Shown piece after piece: positions 22,330-31,039 of a stretch of 31,039 nucleotides of DNA. The DNA is from an uncultured Rhizobiaceae group bacterium (lineage in GTDB: Bacteria > Pseudomonadota > Alphaproteobacteria > Rhizobiales > Rhizobiaceae), in contig CALDZZ010000219.1 of assembly GCA_937944075.1 (NCBI GenBank), positions 1 through 31,039 on the forward strand, in the 5' to 3' direction. The notes under the pieces are model-generated. The model did no database searches and had not been told where the DNA came from. It saw only the letters and a list, made by a program, of their open reading frames with translations. The position numbers were made by a program, and so were the translations under genes. Numbering within the stretch: position 1 is the first letter of the stretch; each line of letters opens with the position of its first letter.

Positions 22330-24894
22330 ATGCCAGGGTTAAAACCTGACATTGCCAACGCGGCGAATGTCACACGTAAAAAACAAAACACGCGTGTAAA
22401 AAAATGGGGGCTTAAGGCGGGGCTGGCAATTTCAGGATTGCCAATATCGTTTTCCCATGCCCTGGCGCAAGAAGCGTCTACCCTTACATTCAAACAGCGT
22501 TTTATCGAATCCTTTCATTCCACTGAAATCCTGATGCTTGCGATTTTCGGTGGAGCAATGAGTTTTGCACTCATGTCTGCTTCATGGCTCATTCGGGAGC
22601 GAAACCGGATTGCAGGTGAGAATTCCCAACTGAAAAACAGTTTGTCGATTTTGCGTGCAGACCATGACCGCAATGAAGCGCTGGTCAACGTGAAGGACCA
22701 GGCAATTGTTGTCTGGAATGGTGTGGACGCTGCTCCCAAGATGCTGGGTGAACTGACACATGAGGAAGGCACGCCCAAAAACAGTGAAGAGTTCATGGAG
22801 TTTGATGACTGGCTTTCAGGCAATTCAGCTGCAGCCTACAAGGCACTCCTGACTGATCTTCGCGTTAATGCGGTTTCGTTTGATACAACGATCAAAACCA
22901 AAAATGGCGATGTTCTGGAAGCCCAGGGGCGGATATCAGGTTCATACGCCTTTACCCGTATTCGCGAGATTGGTTCCGAGCGTGAAGAATATGCCAAAAT
23001 CAAAAATGATTATGATGATTTGGTGGGCCAATACAGCATTGTTGAATCCCTTTTTGACAGCCTGCCGATACCGGTCTGGCTAAGAAACTCTTCAGGAAAA
23101 CTTGAATGGGTCAACAACGCCTACGCAAATGCCCTGGAACTTTCCGAACGAAAAAAGGCCATCGGCACTGATTGGGACCTGTTTGACCAGGAACACAGGG
23201 AAATTATTCACAATAGCGCTGAAGAGCAATCAGCCTATAAAGGCACCCTTCCCGCTACCGTTGCTGGCGATCGCAAGAAACTTGAGGTTTATTCAATTCA
23301 AGGCAATTCTGGTTTTGCCGGAATTGCCCTTGATAAAAGTGACGTGGATGATGTGACACGCAGACTCAAGGAAACCAACGAAGGCCACGCCAAGATGCTT
23401 GACCAGTTGGCGACAGCGGTTGCAACCTTTGATCGTTCACAAAAACTGGTTTTCCACAACAGCAGTTTCAGACAATTGTGGAAGCTTGAGGAAAGCTTCC
23501 TTGAATCAGGCCCTTCCAATGCAGAATTGCTTGATGCAATGCGGGAAGGCAAACTGCTTCCCGATCATCCTGACTGGCGCAAGTGGCGTGACAGTCAACT
23601 GGATATTTATCAGGCTATTGAGCCCAATGAAGAATGGTGGCATCTGCTGGACGGGCAAACCATACGTGTGGTGATGAACCCAAGAAATGAAGGGGGTTCA
23701 ACCTGGATTTTTGAAAATGTCACAGAGCGTCTTGCGCTTGAAAGTAATTATAATTCCCTTATTCAGGTTCAGGGTGAAACGCTGGATCACCTGACCGAAG
23801 CTGTGGCTGTGTTCGGCTCAAACGGCAAACTGAGGTTATACAACCCAACACTTGAAACCCTCTGGAATGCTTCCGGCATGGAAGTCGATGAAGGGCTTCA
23901 CATTGTCAAGATTATTGAGGCATGGACAGCATCAATCGCCAACCCGGAAGCTTTACAGCAGATTCTTGGCAAGATTACAGGGCTTGATGATACGAGATCA
24001 GATCTGGAAGGTCGTTTGACACTGCAAAATGGATGTTCATACGAATACAGACTGGTGCCTTTGCCAGATGGCCAGTCGATGCTGACACTTTCCGATGTGA
24101 CGGCGAATGTTAACATTGAAAAGGCACTGAATGAACGAGCAGAAGCCCTAGAGGCATCCGACTTGCTGAAGAGCAAGTTCATTCAACACGTTTCCTATGA
24201 ATTGCGTGCACCCCTTACCAACATTGCCGGGTTCGGTGAAATGCTATCGACCCCTGAAATCGGCGCGATGAATGAAAAACAGGCTGAATATCTATCGCAC
24301 ATCAATACATCGGCTGATGAATTAAGAGCGATTGTTGATGACATTCTTGATCTTGCATCGATTGATGCAGGCTCAATGACTCTGGATTTTGAACAATTCG
24401 ACTTGCGCAGGAATGTTGCCGGTATCTTTGCTGATTTTGAAGCCATTTGTCAGGAGAAGGATATCCGGACACATGTTGAAATTGACAAGGATATCGAGCT
24501 TATTACCGCCGACCCGATGCGAATTACCCAGATTCTGTCTAATCTTGTCTCCAATGCCATCAACTTCTCGCCCAATGGAGGCATGGTCAAAATCAGCGCG
24601 ATGCGGAACAGTGACATGAATGAAATTCGTGTCATGGATGAAGGCCCGGGCATTTCTGAAGACATGAGGGATATCATATTTGACCGGTTTGAGACGAGAG
24701 CACAGGAAGGTGCGCGCAAGGGTACAGGTCTGGGTCTTTCAATTGTCAAAAGCTTTCTCGAACTGCATGGCGGTTCGGTCAGCATAGAAGAGGCAGGCCA
24801 GACTGGAATATGCTTTGTTTGCAAGCTGCCAGTTGAGCCAAAACTGCAAGATCCGCCAATTGGCGTTGAGCGTCAGCATTCTTTTGCGGCATAA
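22330..24894 (+). CDS. divL: DivL-like cell-cycle sensor kinase homologue (Tyr at canonical His position)
   Basis: 854 residues. A short basic N-terminus, a hydrophobic segment at about 27-47, and a transmembrane helix at about 67-88 precede several PAS-like repeats (about 110-215, 240-345, 355-465, 482-592). The dimerisation box is SKFIQHVSYELRAPLTNI: the place of the usual phospho-His (SHELR) is Tyr623, with another His at 620. The ATPase domain keeps ILSNLVSNAINFSP (N box), MDEGPGIS (G1) and GTGLGLSI (G2). Caulobacter DivL is known for exactly this Tyr in place of His, and it modulates CckA and thus CtrA in cell-cycle control. The gene follows a terminator after ahcY, and tsaE-amgK starts 5 bp after its stop. 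Confidence 0.88.
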   Translation: MPGLKPDIANAANVTRKKQNTRVKKWGLKAGLAISGLPISFSHALAQEASTLTFKQRFIESFHSTEILMLAIFGGAMSFALMSASWLIRERNRIAGENSQLKNSLSILRADHDRNEALVNVKDQAIVVWNGVDAAPKMLGELTHEEGTPKNSEEFMEFDDWLSGNSAAAYKALLTDLRVNAVSFDTTIKTKNGDVLEAQGRISGSYAFTRIREIGSEREEYAKIKNDYDDLVGQYSIVESLFDSLPIPVWLRNSSGKLEWVNNAYANALELSERKKAIGTDWDLFDQEHREIIHNSAEEQSAYKGTLPATVAGDRKKLEVYSIQGNSGFAGIALDKSDVDDVTRRLKETNEGHAKMLDQLATAVATFDRSQKLVFHNSSFRQLWKLEESFLESGPSNAELLDAMREGKLLPDHPDWRKWRDSQLDIYQAIEPNEEWWHLLDGQTIRVVMNPRNEGGSTWIFENVTERLALESNYNSLIQVQGETLDHLTEAVAVFGSNGKLRLYNPTLETLWNASGMEVDEGLHIVKIIEAWTASIANPEALQQILGKITGLDDTRSDLEGRLTLQNGCSYEYRLVPLPDGQSMLTLSDVTANVNIEKALNERAEALEASDLLKSKFIQHVSYELRAPLTNIAGFGEMLSTPEIGAMNEKQAEYLSHINTSADELRAIVDDILDLASIDAGSMTLDFEQFDLRRNVAGIFADFEAICQEKDIRTHVEIDKDIELITADPMRITQILSNLVSNAINFSPNGGMVKISAMRNSDMNEIRVMDEGPGISEDMRDIIFDRFETRAQEGARKGTGLGLSIVKSFLELHGGSVSIEEAGQTGICFVCKLPVEPKLQDPPIGVERQHSFAA

Positions 24895-24899
24895 ACTAT

Positions 24900-26393
24900 A
24901 TGACGCCGCTCAAACCAATCACACGCAGTGAGACTGAGACCACCCGTTTGGGAAACGATATTGCCATGGTATTGAAACCGGGTGACATGATTTGTCTTTC
25001 CGGTGATCTTGGTGTTGGAAAAAGCGTTTTGGCTAGAGGCATTATTCGGCAATTGGCCGGCCAGGATGATTTCGAGGTGCCCAGCCCTACTTATACCTTG
25101 TGCCAAACCTATGAAACCTCGCCTGCAGTTGCACATTTTGATCTCTACCGCATATCGGGCATGGATGAATTGGAGGAGCTTGGTCTTGAAGATGCGTTGG
25201 AAACAGGATGCGCCCTCATAGAATGGCCGGAACAATGCTTTGAGACCATTCCTGAAGAAGCGCTTCACATAGAAATTTCCCAGAAAGATGAAACGGAGCG
25301 CCATCTGACGTTTACAGGAAACGCAGAAATATTATCTCGAATTAAGCGCAGTCTGCTGATAAGGGAGTTTCTCGAAGAGGCAGGCTGCAAGGGCATTCAA
25401 CGAAGGCCAATGAGTGGAGACGCCTCCGCACGCAGTTATGAATTGATAACGCACAGGGGTGACGAACTGTTGGTGATGAATGCGCCAGCACTTCCGGATG
25501 GGCCTCCGATCAAGGATGGTAAACCCTACAGCAGAATTGCGCATCTGGCAGAGGATGTCACCGCTTTTGTGGCTATTGATGAACTGATCCGCAAGAAGGG
25601 CTTTGCAGCCCCGAAAATCAAGTCACAAGATCTGGATGAAGGCCTTTTGCTGATTGAGCATTTTGGCAATGATTTCATTATTGATGCTGACAGGGTTCCT
25701 ATCGCTGAACGCTATATGGCATCCATTGAGTTTTTGGCTAAACTTCATGCTCATTCATTTGGCAGCAAGGTTAAACTGGCGAGTGGTCAATCCTATCAAA
25801 TTCCAGCCTATGATGAAGAAGCCATTCTCATTGAGGCTGACTTGTTATTGCAATGGTATGCACCGGCGCATTCAAAGACAGATATCACCAACGAACAGGC
25901 AGATGTTTTTGTAAATATTTGGCGCAAACTTGCGAATCGCATCAAAGATCACGAGCAGACGCTGGTTTTGAGAGATTTTCATTCGCCCAACATTATCTGG
26001 CGCGACCAAGAGAGCGGGACAGATCGCATCGGCGTCATTGATTTTCAGGATGCCGTCATTGGACCAGCAAGCTATGATGTTGCATCCCTTGCGCAGGATG
26101 CCAGGGTTGATGTGAGTGAAGAACTGGAAACACAGCTTGTAAATCACTACATCAAATGCAGGAAATCAGATACTTCGGAATTTAATGAACAGGCTTTCCT
26201 TGAAAGTTATGCCATCATGGCGACGCAGCGAGCGACGAAACTTCTGGGTATTTTTATACGGTTGGATAAACGCGACGGGAAGCCCACCTATCTTCAACAT
26301 TTGCCCCGTACGCAGACCTATATCAAGAGAAGTCTGCGGCATCCGATTTTGAACGAATACAGGGAATGGCTGGAATCTGTTATAAAACTGTAA
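24900..26393 (+). CDS. TsaE-AmgK fusion: t6A-complex ATPase plus sugar kinase
   Basis: 497 residues with two domains. The first (about 1-145) is TsaE, the ATPase of the tRNA threonylcarbamoyladenosine complex: P-loop SGDLGVGKS (35-42), VPSPTYTL, HFDLYRI, ELEELGLED and IEWPEQ. The second (about 155-497) is an aminoglycoside-phosphotransferase-like kinase: SGDASARSYELI, LRDFHSPNIIWRD with catalytic Asp359 and Asn364, and GVIDFQDAVIGPASYDVA with the metal-binding Asp. Its best fit is AmgK, the anomeric kinase for N-acetylmuramate and N-acetylglucosamine in cell-wall recycling, because the next gene is a MurU-type uridylyltransferase. Such fusions occur in Rhizobiales. The ATG at 24900 lies 5 bp after divL, so coupling is likely. 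Confidence 0.9.
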   Translation: MTPLKPITRSETETTRLGNDIAMVLKPGDMICLSGDLGVGKSVLARGIIRQLAGQDDFEVPSPTYTLCQTYETSPAVAHFDLYRISGMDELEELGLEDALETGCALIEWPEQCFETIPEEALHIEISQKDETERHLTFTGNAEILSRIKRSLLIREFLEEAGCKGIQRRPMSGDASARSYELITHRGDELLVMNAPALPDGPPIKDGKPYSRIAHLAEDVTAFVAIDELIRKKGFAAPKIKSQDLDEGLLLIEHFGNDFIIDADRVPIAERYMASIEFLAKLHAHSFGSKVKLASGQSYQIPAYDEEAILIEADLLLQWYAPAHSKTDITNEQADVFVNIWRKLANRIKDHEQTLVLRDFHSPNIIWRDQESGTDRIGVIDFQDAVIGPASYDVASLAQDARVDVSEELETQLVNHYIKCRKSDTSEFNEQAFLESYAIMATQRATKLLGIFIRLDKRDGKPTYLQHLPRTQTYIKRSLRHPILNEYREWLESVIKL

Positions 26394-26470
26394 CAATGAA
26401 CCATCATTCAGGCAGAATAGATGATGATCAAAACGCTGGAAAACAAGGATGACCAGCACAGGAGCCTAAC

Positions 26471-27226
26471 ATGCAAGACACCAATGTGATTGCCCACAAA
26501 TCCAAAAATCAAGTTCCGAAAAAGGCAATGGTTCTTGCCGCTGGCCTTGGCACACGAATGAGACCCATAACCGATAAAATTCCCAAACCACTTGTTGAAG
26601 TATACGGAAAGACACTATTGGACCATGGTCTGGATGCACTAGCGCGGTCTGGTGTTGAAGAGGCTGTTATCAATGTGCACTATCTGGCCGATCAGATTGA
26701 AGCCCATGTAGCTAACAGAACCGATCTGAAAATCATTATATCGGATGAGCGTGACAGTCTGTTGGATTCTGGTGGCGGAATTGCAAATGCCCTGCCACAT
26801 CTGGGAGAGGATCCGTTTTACCTCATCAATGCAGATTCTTTCTGGATTGAAGGCTATGAACCAAACCTTGTACGAATGGCTAATGAATGGAACAAGCAAG
26901 ACATGGATATCATGCTGCTTCTTTCCAGCATGTCGAATGCAGTTGGTTTTGGCTCAAGAGGCGACTTCAGCATGGACCCTGACGGAAGGCTTGAAAGACG
27001 TGGCGAAAAGAAAATTGCCCCCTTTGCCTATGCGGGTGCTGCCATACTTGATCCTGCAATATTTTCCAAAGCCCCGAAAGGTGCCTTCTCGCTTAACAGA
27101 CAATTTGATGAAGCGCTTGAAAAAGACCGCTTGTTTGGCCTGCGTCTTGAAGGTCTCTGGTTGCACGTTGGCACGCCGGATGCCATAAGGGAAGCAGAGG
27201 ATGCAATTGCAAAAAGCGCTGCCTGA
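26471..27226 (+). CDS. murU: N-acetylmuramate-1-phosphate uridylyltransferase (MurU-like nucleotidyltransferase)
   Basis: 251 residues. The nucleotidyltransferase signature is AMVLAAGLGTRMRPITDKIPKPLVEV at about residues 17-42, with the metal-binding Asp in FYLINADSFW and further NDP-sugar pyrophosphorylase segments (DSGGGIANALPHLG; FAYAGAAILDPAIF). MurU joins MurNAc-1-phosphate, made by AmgK, to UTP, giving UDP-MurNAc and bypassing de novo MurA/MurB. Its place directly after the AmgK domain supports this over a generic sugar-nucleotidyltransferase role. The ATG at 26471 is preceded by AGGAG. Its roughly 16 extra N-terminal residues suggest that a later start (Met at about residue 17) is possible. 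Confidence 0.9.
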   Translation: MQDTNVIAHKSKNQVPKKAMVLAAGLGTRMRPITDKIPKPLVEVYGKTLLDHGLDALARSGVEEAVINVHYLADQIEAHVANRTDLKIIISDERDSLLDSGGGIANALPHLGEDPFYLINADSFWIEGYEPNLVRMANEWNKQDMDIMLLLSSMSNAVGFGSRGDFSMDPDGRLERRGEKKIAPFAYAGAAILDPAIFSKAPKGAFSLNRQFDEALEKDRLFGLRLEGLWLHVGTPDAIREAEDAIAKSAA

Positions 27227-27250
27227 AAATACCTGCTAGAGGTATTTTTT
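27226..27250 (+). terminator. Weak Rho-independent terminator between murU and addB
   Basis: AAAATACC (27226-27233), a 7-base loop, and GGTATTTT (27241-27248) form an 8 bp stem running into TT. It begins on the last base of the murU stop. The stem is AU-rich, so it would attenuate rather than fully stop transcription into addB. Confidence 0.55.
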
Positions 27251-27254
27251 ATCA

Positions 27255-27280
27255 TCAGGCACTGACAAGGGAGTGCCTGA
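27255..27280 (+). promoter_or_regulatory. Hairpin enclosing the addB start codon
   Basis: TCAGGCACT (27255-27263) and AGTGCCTGA (27272-27280) are perfect 9 bp arms with an 8-base loop (GACAAGGG). The GTG start at 27273 lies in the 3' arm, and the AAGGG in the loop is the only ribosome-binding-like sequence. The hairpin could therefore block translation, or it may show that the real start is downstream. Confidence 0.5.
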
Positions 27281-30200
27281 AATTCAGAAATCCTTGAACG
27301 AGAGAACTGAAAAACAGGGATTTTTGTCGAATATTTATTCGATCCCTGCGGAATGCAATTTTCTGAATGTTCTCGTACAAAGTCTTCTCGATGGCAAGCT
27401 GATAAAAGACTTTACGCCTCGCGATAATCCGCTCCTGCTCTCAAAAGCAACCATCTTCGTACCCAACCGTCGTGCAGCACGCGCGCTGTCTGCGGCTTTC
27501 ATGAGTGCATATGATGAAGAGGCCGTTCTGTTGCCTGCAATCAGAACACTGGGGGATGTAGGTGATGAAGACTTTGGCATTGCGCCTGATGCAAGTCATT
27601 TCGGGCAACCGGGCGAAGAAATCAAACCACTTGAGCGCACCCTTTTGCTGGCAAAGCTTGTGCAGCAGTGGGTGGATGCCATGGAAGATGAGACCAAACG
27701 CATCTACGAGGATGAAGAGATTGCAATTCCTTCTTCACGTGCCGATGCAATTTTACTGGCTCAGGACCTCAGCATTCTTCTGGGCCAGATTACGCAAGAG
27801 GAGACCGAGTGGTCAGCCATTCAAAACATCGTTCCGGATAATCATGCAGAGTGGTGGAAACTCACAACAACATTTCTGAAAATCATCATGCAGGCATGGC
27901 CTGAACATTTAAAGGAACGAGGCTTGCTTGACCCGGCAGAAAGAGCTGCGCGTCTTCTGGCCCTGCGTACAGAATTTTATCAGGAAAAGAGAAATAAGGG
28001 TCCAGTTATCGTGGCAGGATCAACAGGTTCAGTTGCCTCCACCAGGCGCTTGCTAAAGGCAGTGGCGTCCCTGGATGATGGCGCGGTTGTCTTGCCTGGT
28101 GTCGACAAGTCAATTGCAGATGCAGAATGGGAAAGTCTCAGTGACCCGGAAAATGGCGAACGCGCCACACTTGAAGCACATCCCCAATATGGTCTTGCAC
28201 AATTACTGTTTGGACTTGGCGTCGAACGGGAGAACGTTGAAGAGCTTGGCACTGTTTCACCATCGGGAGCCTATTGTCAGCGCCTTCTAGGGCTTGCCAT
28301 GGCGCCTTCCGATTTTACGGCAGACTGGCTTGAAAAAAGCAATGGATTGAACCTGGATATGACCAAGGATGCCCTGTCAAAGGTATCAATGATTGCGGCT
28401 GGTAACGAACGGCAGGAAGCCCTTGCAATTGCCGTTGCCATGCGAGAGGTTCTTGTTGATGAGACCAAAAATGCTGCCCTGATTACCCCGGACCGAAACC
28501 TTGCCAGACGCGTTTCAATGGAACTGCAACGCTTCAACATCACGGTAGATGATACCGGGGGTACGCCACTCAAGAACTCAAAACTCGCCTTGTTCCTGCG
28601 GCAAATATCAAATGTGTGTTTTTTGCCATTTCAGAATTCTGCGCTGGCAGCATTGTTGAAGAACCCCTTGTGTTGCGCAGGATATTCCATGGGAGAAGCA
28701 CAAAAACTTGCGCGTTCTTTTGAACTGGTTGCACTTCGTGGTGTGATAAATCGGCCTTGCCCCGGAGACTTTGAAAGCTTTTTGAACAATCGAAGAATTC
28801 AGTTGTCTGAAAGCAAATATGTTTCCAATCAGGTAAATCGCATTCTGGAAGAAACCTGGGATGAACTACTCGACTATGCCAAAAAACTGGATAACTCCTT
28901 TAAGCCATTGGTGGCGCTTAACGACATTGAAAATGAAACCGCGCTGCAAACCTTTTTTGTTACTCTGGCGAATTCAGCTGAAACCTTAAGCATGAATGAC
29001 GTTTCAAAAACAGCCATGCTCGATGATGAAGGTGGCCTTGAGTTAAAGCAGCTTTTTGAAAATATCGTTTCCATGGATGAACGTATCTATACTGTCATGG
29101 CTCACGATTTTCCCTCTGTTTTTGATGCCATACTGGAAAGCAGTACAACACGCCCCAGAGGCAACACGCATCCACGATTGCATATTTATGGTCCGCTTGA
29201 AGTCCGATTGCTTGAACATGACCGTGTTATTCTGGCCGGACTGAACGAAGGTACCTGGCCTCAAACCATACGTAATGATGCCTTTCTAAACAGGCTGATG
29301 CGACAGGAACTCGGCATGTCATCGGCTGAACGGCGCACCGGACTTGCTGCCCATGACTTTCAACAACTCATGGGTCAGGCCGAAGTCTTTCTTTCGCGTT
29401 CATCGAGGGTAGACAGGGCGCCTACGGTTGCGTCTCGCTGGGTGCAGCGGTTGATGGCTCTGGTTGGCGACGAACAGTCAAAGGTCATGCTAGAGCGGGG
29501 CCGGGTTTATCTGGAACTTGCCGAACTGCTGGATGAAACTTCTGAAAAAAGCAATCGTGTGACACGGCCCTGTCCGACACCACCGGTTGAGGCAAGACCG
29601 ACCTCGCTTGCGGTCACTGACATCGAAACCTGGATACGAGACCCTTACGCGCTGTATGCAAAGCGTATTTTGAAACTCAATCCGGTAGATCCACTTGAAC
29701 GTGAACCTGACCCGATGCTCAAGGGAACGCTTTATCATGCAATCATGCAGGACTACATTGAGGGTATTGAAACTTCCGCGCCGCAAAGTGAACGACTGGA
29801 CTATCTGAAAAGTCTTGCCGATGAGCACATACACGATCAGAACTTGGCAGAGGACACTTCCCTGATCTGGAAGCTGAGGTTTTACGAAATTGCACAGGCT
29901 TATATCAAATGGGAAGAGGGCTACCATTTGGAAAACAATATTGCGAAAGTTCTTTGCGAGATTGAAGGCTCGATAAAAGTCGCTGACAACAACTTCCTGC
30001 TTCGCGCACGAGCTGACCGGATTGATATCGCCGCTGATGGCTCTTTGCATATCATGGATTATAAAACCGGTCAGAACCCTTCCGTGCCACAGGCGCAGAC
30101 CCTTTCACCCCAATTGGCACTTGAAGGACTGATCGCCAAACAGGGCGGGTTCAAGCAGGATGCTTCTGCAGGTGTTTCCGATTTGAGTTATATTCGGCTG

Positions 30201-30440
30201 CGCAGAAGTGACCCACTGGAGGTCAAATCAATTGCAAACAAAACCCGTACCCTTGATGACATTCTAACCAATGCAGAAAACCAGTTGTTAAAGCTCGTCA
30301 AGGGATTTCAGTTTGAAGAACAGGGATATATCTCAAGACGTGCGCCGTTTAAAGACAGCGACATGAGTAATGATTACGATCACCTTGCCAGGACACGCGA
30401 ATGGTCCTTTGGTGAAGATGAAGACGGGGATGCAGTATGA
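27273..30440 (+). CDS. addB: Double-strand break repair protein AddB (helicase-nuclease subunit)
   Basis: 1055 residues. With AddA it forms the RecBCD-like complex that resects DNA ends for recombination. The N-terminal part is the degenerate helicase-like domain with FVPNRRAARALSAAF; a middle segment GPLEVRLLEHDRVILAGLNEGTWP is typical of AddB. The C-terminus is a RecB-type PDDEXK nuclease: LKGTLYHAIMQDYIEG, then RADRIDIAADG and HIMDYKTGQNP with Asp929 and Lys931, and the following QLALEGLI. The GTG at 27273 is the annotated start, but it sits inside a hairpin; a TTG at 27324 (beginning just before SNIYSIPAE) would also fit alphaproteobacterial AddB starts. The ORF ends in an ATGA overlap with addA. 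Confidence 0.95.
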   Translation: MPEIQKSLNERTEKQGFLSNIYSIPAECNFLNVLVQSLLDGKLIKDFTPRDNPLLLSKATIFVPNRRAARALSAAFMSAYDEEAVLLPAIRTLGDVGDEDFGIAPDASHFGQPGEEIKPLERTLLLAKLVQQWVDAMEDETKRIYEDEEIAIPSSRADAILLAQDLSILLGQITQEETEWSAIQNIVPDNHAEWWKLTTTFLKIIMQAWPEHLKERGLLDPAERAARLLALRTEFYQEKRNKGPVIVAGSTGSVASTRRLLKAVASLDDGAVVLPGVDKSIADAEWESLSDPENGERATLEAHPQYGLAQLLFGLGVERENVEELGTVSPSGAYCQRLLGLAMAPSDFTADWLEKSNGLNLDMTKDALSKVSMIAAGNERQEALAIAVAMREVLVDETKNAALITPDRNLARRVSMELQRFNITVDDTGGTPLKNSKLALFLRQISNVCFLPFQNSALAALLKNPLCCAGYSMGEAQKLARSFELVALRGVINRPCPGDFESFLNNRRIQLSESKYVSNQVNRILEETWDELLDYAKKLDNSFKPLVALNDIENETALQTFFVTLANSAETLSMNDVSKTAMLDDEGGLELKQLFENIVSMDERIYTVMAHDFPSVFDAILESSTTRPRGNTHPRLHIYGPLEVRLLEHDRVILAGLNEGTWPQTIRNDAFLNRLMRQELGMSSAERRTGLAAHDFQQLMGQAEVFLSRSSRVDRAPTVASRWVQRLMALVGDEQSKVMLERGRVYLELAELLDETSEKSNRVTRPCPTPPVEARPTSLAVTDIETWIRDPYALYAKRILKLNPVDPLEREPDPMLKGTLYHAIMQDYIEGIETSAPQSERLDYLKSLADEHIHDQNLAEDTSLIWKLRFYEIAQAYIKWEEGYHLENNIAKVLCEIEGSIKVADNNFLLRARADRIDIAADGSLHIMDYKTGQNPSVPQAQTLSPQLALEGLIAKQGGFKQDASAGVSDLSYIRLRRSDPLEVKSIANKTRTLDDILTNAENQLLKLVKGFQFEEQGYISRRAPFKDSDMSNDYDHLARTREWSFGEDEDGDAV

Positions 30441-31039
30441 ACATTCCCGAACAGACCCTCAAGGAACAATACGCCTCTTCCAATCCGGAAAATTCTGCCT
30501 GGGTGTCTGCGAATGCCGGATCGGGAAAAACGCATGTCCTGACACAGCGCGTCATCCGGTTAATGCTGGCTGGAAATGCGCCTGACAAAATCCTGTGTCT
30601 GACCTTTACAAAGGCCGCAGCGGCAAACATGAAAAACCGTGTGTTCAAGACGCTTGCCGACTGGACCATGATGGAGAACGAAAAACTTGATAGGGAAATC
30701 AGGAATACAACCGATACAACAGTAACGCCTGCAATCCGACGCCGTGCAAGGCAGCTTTTTGCGCTTGCACTTGATACACCAGGCGGGTTGAAAATACAGA
30801 CAATACACGCGTTTTGTACCGCCTTGCTGCACCAGTTTCCACTTGAAGCAAATGTCCCCGGGCACTTTGAGGAAATTCAGGAACTTGAACAGGCAGCCAT
30901 GCTGAATGAAGCAAGGTCTCGCACCCTGAGCACCGGCAATGGCGACAGTGCAATGCATTACGCAGCCCTTGTTCCACACGCAAGCGATGACGCCATTGAG
31001 AAAGCGTTAAATGCCATTATCAACATGCGGCAGGAATTT
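30437..31039 (+). CDS. addA: Double-strand break repair helicase AddA, 3'-truncated by the window
   Basis: The ATG at 30437 overlaps the addB stop (ATGA), which implies translational coupling and a two-subunit product. Only the first 201 residues are visible, and the frame is open to the last base. They hold UvrD/Rep-type motifs: the Walker A AWVSANAGSGKTHVLTQRV at about residues 22-40, motif Ia LTFTKAAAANMKNRV, and IQTIHAFCTALLHQF. The full protein should be near 1150 residues with a C-terminal nuclease. It should unwind and degrade DNA ends together with AddB. Confidence 0.97.
   Translation, partial: MNIPEQTLKEQYASSNPENSAWVSANAGSGKTHVLTQRVIRLMLAGNAPDKILCLTFTKAAAANMKNRVFKTLADWTMMENEKLDREIRNTTDTTVTPAIRRRARQLFALALDTPGGLKIQTIHAFCTALLHQFPLEANVPGHFEEIQELEQAAMLNEARSRTLSTGNGDSAMHYAALVPHASDDAIEKALNAIINMRQEF

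Noticed and set aside
26394..26470. CATCAT...ATGATG inverted repeat before murU
   Set aside because: Only 6 bp, low complexity, expected by chance.
1..31039. CRISPR arrays, tRNA genes, insertion sequences, prophage or defence islands
   Set aside because: No regular repeat-spacer pattern, no tRNA cloverleaf noticed, and no transposase or integrase motifs in any large frame; the window is essentially core chromosome.

Overview
The window is a stretch of alphaproteobacterial chromosome, most likely from the Rhizobiales (Hyphomicrobiales). The strongest taxonomic signal is the right half, where pckA lies divergent to chvI-chvG-hprK-(EIIA-Man)-ptsH-ahcY-divL-tsaE/amgK-murU-addB-addA. This order is familiar from rhizobia, Brucella and relatives. 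The base composition looks moderate, lower than in soil rhizobia, which would suit a marine or low-GC member; this is an impression, not a computed value. No mobile element, tRNA, rRNA or CRISPR array was recognised. The genes are densely packed, mostly core genes.

Left part (1-5 kb): the 3' end of a TPR protein, then a set resembling photo-oxidative-stress or photoreactivation genes: a photolyase/cryptochrome-type FAD-domain protein, a convergent renalase-like FAD oxidoreductase (COG3380 type) and a TIGR03643/DUF2805 protein. A GH25 muramidase lipoprotein and an SDR/epimerase follow.

Serine block (4.9-8.9 kb): serB is divergent from serC-serA, so all three steps of phosphorylated serine biosynthesis lie together. 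A structured leader upstream of serC matches the position and form of the known serC leader RNA. Its last stem covers the ribosome binding site and start codon. A strong two-way terminator closes serA.

Middle (8.9-14.7 kb): a 60-residue unknown ORF, a 470 bp palindrome-rich intergenic region, a small membrane-anchored protein with a ribosomal L7/L12 C-terminal-like motif, the membrane ferritin/iron exporter mbfA with a perfect 19 bp Irr-type palindrome at its promoter, an acyltransferase-3 membrane protein, and a class A penicillin-binding protein.

Right part (14.7-31 kb): pckA; the ChvI/ChvG envelope and acid-sensing two-component system; the short alphaproteobacterial HPr kinase with EIIA-Man and HPr, a regulatory PTS without permeases; ahcY with a SahR-like inverted repeat; divL, a cell-cycle histidine-kinase-like protein with tyrosine at the canonical phosphorylation position; a TsaE-AmgK fusion with MurU, combining tRNA t6A modification with peptidoglycan recycling; and addB-addA for double-strand-break repair, with addA cut by the window end. 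Most is conserved core biology. The points most worth a second look are the divL tyrosine, the RNA and operator structures (serC leader, mbfA, ahcY, addB start hairpin), the L7/L12-like membrane protein, and the palindrome cluster beside the 60-residue ORF.
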